Origin: CAZQVN01 sp964596775 | GTDB taxonomy: Bacteria; Eisenbacteria; RBG-16-71-46; JABDJR01; JAWXBZ01 | Assembly: GCA_964596775.1 (NCBI GenBank) | Contig: CAZQVN010000003.1 | Location: 62,001 to 126,000 of the forward strand | Length of the DNA: 64,000 nt | Direction of reading: 5' to 3' | Part shown: positions 17,327 to 23,897 of the stretch, one piece after another | Numbering within the stretch: the stretch's first letter is position 1 | Layout: every line of letters starts with the position of its first letter | Notes under the pieces: model-generated | Told to the model about the DNA's origin: nothing | What the model saw: the letters and a program-made list of their open reading frames with translations, nothing else | Databases searched by the model: none | Translations under genes and position numbers: made by a program

Positions 17327-18474
17327 GAAAACTCCCCCCGGTCGAAGGAGCGCGGAGCCGTGCGTGTCCACCAGCCCAGAACGAGCACCAGGAGCATCAC
17401 GCCGGCCGGTGGAACGACGAACCACAGGACCGCAGGCAGGATCCAGGCCAGCCCCAGGTAGAGCTGTGCCAAATGGTGTCTCATGAACAGCGCCAGGCCG
17501 ACGTTCGCGAACAGGGTGGCGGCGGCCGGCGCGGTCAGCAGCACCGCCACGAGGGCCGCGGACTGCTCGGGGCCGAGCCCGAAGCGGGCGAGGAGAACGA
17601 GGGCCGCAGCCGCGCCCGGGAGGGCGGTCAGGACAAAGGCCGCCAGCCACCGTGCGGCCCAGATGGAGCGCCCCGGCACCGGCAGGGTTCGAAGCGCGTC
17701 GACGCTGTCGGCGTCCTTCCGAAACAGCACCAGCAGTTGATGGATCGTGAGAAGGCCCGCCGTTCCCTGGAGCAGGACGACGAGCATCCATCCGTCGCGC
17801 GGAGTTCGGGCCTGCAGTGCCGCGTACAGGGCGGCGAGAAGCGCCAGCACGGGCAGCAGCAGGGTCCAGCGGTCGCGGCGGACCAGGTAGAGCAGGTCCA
17901 GCTTCACGATGGCGCCGACAAGACCCCGACCGGCATGAAACGTTCGCGATGCGGACGCGACGGGCGGTGCGGGCCCGGCACTCCTGTGGAAGAGTGGCCG
18001 GGGCCTGAGCGCCTTCAACCGCTGCCCCGTCCAGACCGAGAGACCGGAACCCCCAACGCCGATGGCGACCAGCGCGGCGGTGCGGGCGGCGATGCGGCCG
18101 CCGTCGTGGGGGCCGCCGAAGTCGGCGACCAGCGCCGGGAGCCCCCAGAGCAGGGCAAGGAGCAGCGATACCCACGCCCGGTTCACTCCCTCGTAGACGA
18201 AGAGCGTGCGGGGCGCGAACGGGAGCATCGCGCAGACATCGGTGTCGCGACCGCCGGGGCGGACGGTGAACGGGGCCAGCACGCACAGGAAGGCCATGAA
18301 CACGAAGGCACCGTCGGAATCGGCAAGCCCGCCACGAAGGCGAAACAGCTCCCCTCCTCCGGCAACACCGAGAAGCGCGGCGAGGAGCGCAAGGCGGATC
18401 AGCGTGCCCCGGTCGAACTCATGGCGCAGAAAGTGAACCGTCCGCCGGACCCGGACGCGGAGAAGAAGGGACAG
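17323..18474 (-). CDS. ABC-2 type transporter permease (start uncertain, no ATG)
   Basis: A strongly hydrophobic protein of about 380 residues with some eight transmembrane segments, translationally coupled to the ABC ATPase downstream. Its start is unclear. The ATG that overlaps the DUF547 stop (18500) is in another frame and meets TAG after five codons, and the correct frame has no ATG, GTG or TTG between there and the first conserved stretch. A CTG at 18474 is the provisional start. Either an unusual initiator or a one-base indel near 18485-18500 would explain this. The substrate is unknown. Confidence 0.7.
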   Translation of the reverse strand: MSLLLRVRVRRTVHFLRHEFDRGTLIRLALLAALLGVAGGGELFRLRGGLADSDGAFVFMAFLCVLAPFTVRPGGRDTDVCAMLPFAPRTLFVYEGVNRAWVSLLLALLWGLPALVADFGGPHDGGRIAARTAALVAIGVGGSGLSVWTGQRLKALRPRPLFHRSAGPAPPVASASRTFHAGRGLVGAIVKLDLLYLVRRDRWTLLLPVLALLAALYAALQARTPRDGWMLVVLLQGTAGLLTIHQLLVLFRKDADSVDALRTLPVPGRSIWAARWLAAFVLTALPGAAAALVLLARFGLGPEQSAALVAVLLTAPAAATLFANVGLALFMRHHLAQLYLGLAWILPAVLWFVVPPAGVMLLVLVLGWWTRTAPRSFDRGEFS

Positions 18475-18496
18475 CGTGGCCGCTATGGTCGTGTCC

Positions 18497-19303
18497 TCAT
18501 TCGTTGAGGCTCCAGTCGTAATGCGTGTGCGAGACGGACCAGCCTTCGGGATCTGCCCGGATAGCCGCGGCCGCATCGTCGGCGAGGAATCGGGTCGCGT
18601 ACAGAAGAATATCGCGGCGGGACTTGCCGAAGTCATCACCGTACCAGTCGAGGATCTTCGAGAGATATGCCGTGCGGGTGGCCGTGTCGAATCGATTCTT
18701 GAGAGGGTCCGCGAAAAACCGGCGCCCCTGGTCGTTCAACTGGTCGTCCAGGACCTCACCCCGGTAAGCCTTGGACCGTAGCGGCGGGCAGGACTCGGCC
18801 GCGCAGACGAGCGCGAAGTGCGCCCGCGGATCGCGGAAGTCCGGCCGGACGATCCCGTGCTCGATGTCGTTGAGGGACAGCTTCCTTCCCCCGACGACCG
18901 CCAGTTTCCGGTGCCAGACCGTTTTCCTGAGGATCATGCCGAGAACCAGTCCACCGGAGTGAAGGTCGTTGATGCTGTCGATCGGGTAGCGCTCGCAGAC
19001 GGCCTTCAGCGTGTAGGCGTTGTAGACGTTGATCCAGAACGCCAGGCGTTCGTCCGCTCCCGCCAGCGATTCCGGATCGGTGTTGGCCACCCAGTTCAGG
19101 TAGCGATCGAGACGTCCGTCCCCGCACAGGGCCGCGTAATTCACCCGGCCGTCGACCACATGCTCGCCCAGTACGCCGTCGAGCAGCCGGCGCGCGGTTT
19201 CGGTACCGGTGATCGGGGTCGGTCCCGTATCGACGTTCACGGAGCCGAGGCCGCCGCATCCGGCCAGGCACACCGCCAGCGCCAGAACGAGGGCAGCGGT
19301 CAC
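18497..19303 (-). CDS. DUF547 domain lipoprotein
   Basis: A 268-aa protein with a lipoprotein signal peptide (hydrophobic residues 3-14, lipobox LAGC with the cysteine at 16) and a DUF547 domain. The domain is recognised by RLAFWINVYNAYTLKAVCERYP, GRKLSLNDIEHGIVRP, PRAHFALVCAAESCPPL and FLSKILDWYGDDF-like segments. The invariant Cys in AAESCPPL suggests a papain-like fold, known for the family but not proven as an enzyme here. Its ATG overlaps the glycosyltransferase stop by 4 bp. Confidence 0.88.
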   Translation of the reverse strand: MTAALVLALAVCLAGCGGLGSVNVDTGPTPITGTETARRLLDGVLGEHVVDGRVNYAALCGDGRLDRYLNWVANTDPESLAGADERLAFWINVYNAYTLKAVCERYPIDSINDLHSGGLVLGMILRKTVWHRKLAVVGGRKLSLNDIEHGIVRPDFRDPRAHFALVCAAESCPPLRSKAYRGEVLDDQLNDQGRRFFADPLKNRFDTATRTAYLSKILDWYGDDFGKSRRDILLYATRFLADDAAAAIRADPEGWSVSHTHYDWSLNE

Positions 19304-20031
19304 CGGTACCCCGGTTCCATCCCCGGAGGGACGCCCGGTGGAGGCATGCGCTCATAGTCCGCGGCGATCCGGGCCGGAGGCTCGCCGCGCAGGTAGCGGA
19401 CGAGGTACGCCGTGTTGGCGCACTGGCCGCGGAACACGCCGGTCCGGTCGTAGCGCCGTGTCGAAACGAGGATCTCCGCCGGGAGCACCGGGCTCCGGGT
19501 GCGGGCGCGAGCCAGCCGGAGCAGGCGCACGTCCTCGAACAGCGGCCAGTCCGGAAAACCACCGAGCTCGGAAAAGAAGGACCGCCGGATCACGATCCCC
19601 TGGTCGCCGAAACGGGTCCAGATCGAATCGATCCGCGACAGTGCCGCGGAGACGTCGAGCCAGAATCCGCGCCGGTCGAAACGGCGGCGGAACGTGGCCA
19701 GCCGGAGATCGGGGCGGGAAAATGCCGACCGCACCGCCGGCAGTGCGTCGGCATCGAGGCGCGCGTCCGCATGGAGAAACAGGAAGAGATCCCGGCGCGC
19801 CGCGGCTGCGCCGGCATTCATCTGCACCCCCCGCCCGCGTCCGGAACGGACGACGCGGGCGCCGGCGGCGGAGGCCATGGAGGTCGTGGCATCGCGGCTT
19901 CCGCCGTCGACGACGATCACCTCGTCCTCCGCTCCGCAGCGGAGTGCGGCCAGCGCTCTGCCGATCCACGCTTCCTCGTCGAGCGCGGGGATGATCACGG
20001 ACACGCCCGGGCCGCGCGCGGCGGCCGGCAT
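19300..20031 (-). CDS. Family 2 glycosyltransferase (TIGR04283-like)
   Basis: A 243-aa GT-A fold enzyme: VSVIIPALDEEAWIG at the N-terminus, EVIVVDGGSRDATT, GRGVQMNAGAAAA and the metal-binding LHADARLD. The segment FGDQGIVIRRSFFSELGGFPDWPLFEDV is characteristic of the TIGR04283 group, which databases call arsenosugar-biosynthesis glycosyltransferases. That function is not demonstrated here. The start at 20031 is set by a one-base overlap (TGATG) with the DUF3047 stop; the long upstream frame to 20895 is only antisense-like sequence. Confidence 0.85.
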   Translation of the reverse strand: MPAAARGPGVSVIIPALDEEAWIGRALAALRCGAEDEVIVVDGGSRDATTSMASAAGARVVRSGRGRGVQMNAGAAAARRDLFLFLHADARLDADALPAVRSAFSRPDLRLATFRRRFDRRGFWLDVSAALSRIDSIWTRFGDQGIVIRRSFFSELGGFPDWPLFEDVRLLRLARARTRSPVLPAEILVSTRRYDRTGVFRGQCANTAYLVRYLRGEPPARIAADYERMPPPGVPPGMEPGYR

Positions 20032-20792
20032 CACTCCGCCTCCACGTGGATGTCGTCGAAACCGGCGGCCGCTTCCGCGTTCGTATTGTCGGTGTCGACC
20101 ATGACCGCCACGGCGGACAGCTCCCGGGGCGGGTGTCCGAAGAACGCGCGGTAATCGGCGACGAGATCCCTCTCTTCCTCGACCCAGGCGCCGGCCTCGT
20201 CGTCTCCGCTGCGGAGCACGATCGTGGCCACGTTGCGGCTGTACGGGTTCCGGTAGCGGCTGCCGACCGGTTCGCGACCGGCCCACACGTAGGAGATCAC
20301 CCGGGTGTTCCAGATCGGAAAGCGGTCCTCGAACACGACCTTGAACCGGGCGGCGTAGTCGTCGCCGCCGCGTTCCCGTTCCCGGCCGTTTTCCGAGAGA
20401 CTGCGGTCCACCTTCCAGCGCCACGACGCGCGGGCCGCGTGCAGCGGCTTCACCCGGATGTCCCGCCAGAGACCGCCCGCGGCATCGCTGCTCGTGACGC
20501 GGAGCACCCTGTCCGCGCTGTCGGCGACCACGTCGTAGACGTTGCGTCCCCGGGACAGGCGCTCCTCCGACCACGCCTCGCGCCAGGCGGGCGCGGAAAA
20601 GTCCTCGTGCAGCACGGAACGAGGCCGCCGGCTCCCCGGTCGCCCATCGGAAACCGGACTGGACAAGGCCCCAGCCTCGAGCCGGGTGCCGGGATTGGCG
20701 TCGCCGCGGGCGTGTTCCGGCGCCGACAGGACAAGCCCGGCGATGACGAGCGACGCAAGGGTCCTGCCGTGATTCGATCGGTGCGATGTCAC
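20031..20792 (-). CDS. DUF3047 family exported protein
   Basis: A 253-aa product with an N-terminal signal peptide (TLASLVIAGLVLSAPEHARG). Its beta-rich domain matches DUF3047: LRVTSSDAAGGLWRDI, ASWRWKVDRSL, DDYAARFKVVF, ISYVWAG, NVATIVLRSGDDEAGAW, YRAFFGHPP and VAVMVDTDNT. The start is GTG at 20792, with GGAGGAG nine bases upstream; the longer frame to 20984 crosses the divergent promoter region. It heads the DUF3047-glycosyltransferase-DUF547-ABC series, all with 1- to 4-bp overlaps. The function of DUF3047 is unknown. Confidence 0.85.
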   Translation of the reverse strand: MTSHRSNHGRTLASLVIAGLVLSAPEHARGDANPGTRLEAGALSSPVSDGRPGSRRPRSVLHEDFSAPAWREAWSEERLSRGRNVYDVVADSADRVLRVTSSDAAGGLWRDIRVKPLHAARASWRWKVDRSLSENGRERERGGDDYAARFKVVFEDRFPIWNTRVISYVWAGREPVGSRYRNPYSRNVATIVLRSGDDEAGAWVEEERDLVADYRAFFGHPPRELSAVAVMVDTDNTNAEAAAGFDDIHVEAE

Positions 20793-20883
20793 GTCGAGTT
20801 TCTCCTCCGTTTGCTTCCGGTGCGATGGTATCCTCCCGCCCGTTCCGTGGCCAGCCCGACGACCCGAAACCGTGGAAGTGCCG

Positions 20884-21999
20884 ATGACCCTGCATACGCG
20901 CGCCGCCGTCCTCCGGGCGGCATCACAACCCCTGTCGATCGAGCGGCTGGAGCTGACCGGCCCCGTTTCTGGCGAAGTCCTCATCCGGGTGGCCGCCTGC
21001 GGCGTCTGCCGCAGCGATCATCACGTGATGACCGGTGATACCCGCCACCCCCTCCCGGTGGTCTGCGGCCACGAGGGCGCCGGCGTCGTCGAGGCCGTGG
21101 GCCCCGGCGTGTCCCGCGTGAGTTCCGGGGATCACGTCGTCCTGTCCTGGACTCCGTCCTGCGGCCGCTGCTGGTACTGCCTGCGCGGCAAGCCGAATCT
21201 CTGCGAAGCGTTCACCGGGCCGCTCTGGGCCGGCACGATGATGGACGGAACGACCCGGTTCCGCGATCGCGGGACGCCGGTGTATCACTACTGTGGCCTC
21301 GCCGCGTTCTCGGAGCGGATCGTCGTCCCGGAGAATGCGTGCATTCCGATCGAACGTGACATTCCGTTGACCGCGGCGGCGCTGATCGGCTGCGCGGTGG
21401 CCACCGGAGTCGGCGCCGTTCTGTACACGGCCCGGGTGGCTCCCGGCGACAGCGTCGTCGTTCTCGGGGCCGGCGGCGTGGGGCTCAACATCCTGCAGGG
21501 CGCGGCGCTGGCCGGTGCCGGAACGATCCTGGCCGCGGACTCAGCCCCGCACAAGGCGGAGACGGCGCGCCGCTTCGGGGCCACCGAGGTCCTGGGGATG
21601 GACGGACTGCCGGACGCGGTGCGCAGCCGGACCGGCGGCCGCGGCGCCGATTATGCCTTCGAAGCGGTCGGGGCCACGCATCTCCAGGAGGTGGCGCTGG
21701 ATTGCGTCCGCCCCGGGGGCACCGTGATCCTCGCGGGGCTCACGCCGATGGGGTCCGCCACGAATCTTCCCGGGGCGGTTCTCACGCGAACGGAAAAGAC
21801 GGTGAAGGGGAGCTACTACGGATCCGTCCACCCCGAGCGCGACTTTCCGGCGTTTCTCGACCTCTACCGGGCCGGTCGCCTCAAGCTCGACGAACTCGTC
21901 TCGGCCACCTATCCGCTCGACAGGATCAACGAGGCGTTCGACATCATGATGAGCGGACGTCACGCGCGGGGCCTGATCGTTTTTCCCGACACGGCCTGA
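20884..21999 (+). CDS. Zinc-dependent alcohol dehydrogenase (MDR superfamily)
   Basis: A 371-aa medium-chain dehydrogenase. The catalytic zinc site is visible as C42 in ACGVCRSDHH and H63-E64 in GHEGAG. Structural zinc cysteines are C93, C96, C99 and C107. The Rossmann motif VVVLGAGGVGLN is near 198, and an acidic residue in LAADSAP suggests NAD preference. The pattern is nearest to class III-type dehydrogenases, but the glutathione-dependent activity cannot be claimed. The ATG at 20884 has GGAAG seven bases upstream. It is divergent from the DUF3047 operon. Confidence 0.9.
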   Translation: MTLHTRAAVLRAASQPLSIERLELTGPVSGEVLIRVAACGVCRSDHHVMTGDTRHPLPVVCGHEGAGVVEAVGPGVSRVSSGDHVVLSWTPSCGRCWYCLRGKPNLCEAFTGPLWAGTMMDGTTRFRDRGTPVYHYCGLAAFSERIVVPENACIPIERDIPLTAAALIGCAVATGVGAVLYTARVAPGDSVVVLGAGGVGLNILQGAALAGAGTILAADSAPHKAETARRFGATEVLGMDGLPDAVRSRTGGRGADYAFEAVGATHLQEVALDCVRPGGTVILAGLTPMGSATNLPGAVLTRTEKTVKGSYYGSVHPERDFPAFLDLYRAGRLKLDELVSATYPLDRINEAFDIMMSGRHARGLIVFPDTA

Positions 22000-22027
22000 T
22001 GCCGCAGTGGCCGGGACAGGCGCCGTT

Positions 22028-22846
22028 CTACAGCCCGCCCAGGTCCCGGTAGGCACTGAGGTGGCGCAGGGCCAGGTCCAGCCGTCCGGCCCGGTTGTGG
22101 ATCCGGTACAGGTTGTAGTGCGCGTCGGCGGACTCGGGGTCGAGTTCGATCGTGCGCTCATAGGCGCGGATCGCGTCCGGGTGCCGGTTCAGGTCCTCGA
22201 GGACCACGCCCAGGTTGAACGACGCCGTGGCGTTGGACGGATTCGTTTCGAGTGCCTTCCGGTACTGGAACTCCGCGGAACCGAGCTCGCCGCGCGCGTG
22301 GAGCAGGCGCCCCAGGTTGACCCGGCCCTCGTCCATCGAAGGATCCAGGTCGACCGCCCGCCGGTAGGCCTCGATCGCCTCCGCAATGTCCGTGGTTTCG
22401 AGATCCATGGCGATGTGAAACCAGGCCTCCGCGGAATCGACGTCCTCGGGATCCGGATCCGCGGGCGGTGCGTGCAGCCGCGTCACGTTCGGCCCCGATG
22501 ACACGCCGTCGAAGTTGAACCGCGTCTGGCCGGATTCCGGCTCCCAGATCAACGCCCCGTCACGGACGACGATCGTGTCGCGCTCGAAGGAGATCGCCAG
22601 GCTGGCGAGATCCCGCTCCGGGAGTCCCCTGCGGATGCGGAGGAGCGTCCGGCGCACGCGGGCCGCCGGGAATTCCTCCATGAGGGCGCGGGCGCGGCGG
22701 AGGACGACCATGTCGCGAAAACTGAGGCGGTACTGGCCGCGGGGATCGCGGCGGGCTTCGAGGACGCCTTCGCGCGCGCAGGCCCGGACCTGGCCCACGG
22801 GCATCTCGAGGAGCGTCGCGGCGTCGCGCGTCCGGTACTCCCCCAT
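22028..22846 (-). CDS. MerR-like DNA-binding protein with TPR repeats
   Basis: A 272-aa protein. Residues 1-70 form a MerR-type winged helix-turn-helix (MGEYRTRDAATLLEMPVGQVRACAREG, then SFRDMVVLRRARALM). A short beta region follows, and about four TPR units occupy residues 130-272 (AWFHIAMDLETTDIAEAIEAYRRAVDLDP and repeats). It starts 8 bp after the Ku stop and is probably cotranscribed with ku. It may regulate or scaffold the NHEJ system, but only the position supports that. The longer in-frame extension to 23818 is a shadow of ku. Confidence 0.8.
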   Translation of the reverse strand: MGEYRTRDAATLLEMPVGQVRACAREGVLEARRDPRGQYRLSFRDMVVLRRARALMEEFPAARVRRTLLRIRRGLPERDLASLAISFERDTIVVRDGALIWEPESGQTRFNFDGVSSGPNVTRLHAPPADPDPEDVDSAEAWFHIAMDLETTDIAEAIEAYRRAVDLDPSMDEGRVNLGRLLHARGELGSAEFQYRKALETNPSNATASFNLGVVLEDLNRHPDAIRAYERTIELDPESADAHYNLYRIHNRAGRLDLALRHLSAYRDLGGL

Positions 22847-22854
22847 GGCCGTAC

Positions 22855-23748
22855 TTATCGCCCGGCCTTCTTCCGGCCGCCCGCCGCGGCGATCGGCGTG
22901 ACCTTGTCGGCGGCCTTTTTCGACGCCTTCGCGGGCTTCCGAGCCGGAGTCTTTGCGTCCGAATCGGAGTCCGCGGCCTGGCCGAGGCTCGCCTTCAGGG
23001 CTTCCATGAGATCGATGACCGGGCCCTTGGGCATCTCGCCCGGCGACAGCGTGATCTCCTGGCCGTCCACCTTCTGCTGGATGACTTCGCGGAGGCGCCC
23101 CTTCACCTCGTCCTTGTACTTCTCGGGATGGAATCCCTCGGCCACCGTCTGCTGGATCAGCTGAACGGCCAGCTTCAACTCGTTCTCCTTGATGTCCGCC
23201 GCTTCGGGCATGGGCACTTCGGAGAAAGGACGGATCTCGTCGGCGTAACGGAGCTGCTGCATGATGACTCCGTCCTCCTTGGGAAGAAGGAGCACGAGGT
23301 ACTGCTTGCCCCGGGCCGCGTACTGCGCGATCCCGGCCAGCCCCGTCTCCTCGAGCGCTTTCGACAGGAGCCGGTAGGCGCGCTCGCCCCCCTTTTCCGG
23401 GGCGATGTAGTAGGCCTTCTCGAAGTAGATCGGGTCCACGTCGGAGAGCGGCACGAACTCGACGATGGCGATCGTCTTCGTGGCCTCTTCCTCGACGGCC
23501 TTGATCTCTTCCGTCGTGAAGATCACGTACTGGTCCTTGGCGAACTCGTACCCCTTGACCGTGTTGTCGCGGTCGACCGTCATCCCCTCCTTGGGGCAGA
23601 TGTACTGCTGCTTCAGGGGGGTGCCGCAGTCCTTGTGGAGCATGCGGAAGGAAACGGACTCCGAGGTCTGGCTCGCCGAATAGAGGCTGATGGGGATGGT
23701 GACCATCCCGAAGGAAATGTAGGCGGAGGCAATCGGTCGCGCAGGCAT
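22855..23748 (-). CDS. ku: Non-homologous end-joining protein Ku
   Basis: A 297-aa bacterial Ku that forms the homodimeric ring on DNA ends and recruits LigD. The family opening PARPIASAYISFGMVTIPISLYSA is intact, and the core DQYVIFTTEEIKAVE and FVPLSDVDPIYFEKAYYIAPEKGGERAYRLL follows. The lysine/alanine-rich tail (from about 255) is typical and contributes to DNA binding. The ATG at 23748 begins the family N-terminus; no Shine-Dalgarno is visible. A promoter-like TATACT ends 8 bp upstream, so the mRNA may be almost leaderless. ligD is divergent 149 bp away. Confidence 0.97.
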   Translation of the reverse strand: MPARPIASAYISFGMVTIPISLYSASQTSESVSFRMLHKDCGTPLKQQYICPKEGMTVDRDNTVKGYEFAKDQYVIFTTEEIKAVEEEATKTIAIVEFVPLSDVDPIYFEKAYYIAPEKGGERAYRLLSKALEETGLAGIAQYAARGKQYLVLLLPKEDGVIMQQLRYADEIRPFSEVPMPEAADIKENELKLAVQLIQQTVAEGFHPEKYKDEVKGRLREVIQQKVDGQEITLSPGEMPKGPVIDLMEALKASLGQAADSDSDAKTPARKPAKASKKAADKVTPIAAAGGRKKAGR

Positions 23749-23756
23749 GATTAAGT

Positions 23757-23783
23757 AGTATATCATTCAAGGCCTTATGCCAA
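23757..23783 (-). promoter_or_regulatory. Probable ku promoter
   Basis: On the minus strand, TTGGCA (23778-23783) is followed after 15 bp by TATACT (23757-23762), or after 17 bp by the overlapping TACTAC. The box ends 8 bp before the ku ATG, implying a very short leader. Confidence 0.42.
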
Positions 23784-23791
23784 GTACTGTC

Positions 23792-23818
23792 TTGCCGGGA
23801 ATCTTGGATTCCCGGCAA
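23792..23818. repeat. Perfect 12-bp inverted repeat (TTGCCGGGAATC, 3-nt loop)
   Basis: TTGCCGGGAATC and its exact complement flank a 3-base loop in the ku-ligD divergent gap. The 10-base core GCCGGGAATC recurs as a second inverted repeat at 23961-23986. It may be a dispersed palindrome or an operator shared by the two genes. Confidence 0.75.
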
Positions 23819-23897
23819 TGGGTGGTCAGGGGGCGGGGAGCCCGAGAATGGGCCCGGTTGAGCCGGAGCGCCCCTCCCGGAAAGCGGAGATCTCGAA

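Noticed and set aside
22028..23818. A 596-aa fused reading joining the MerR-TPR frame to upstream sequence
   Set aside because: The upstream 320 residues are the out-of-frame shadow of ku; the real start is the ATG at 22846.
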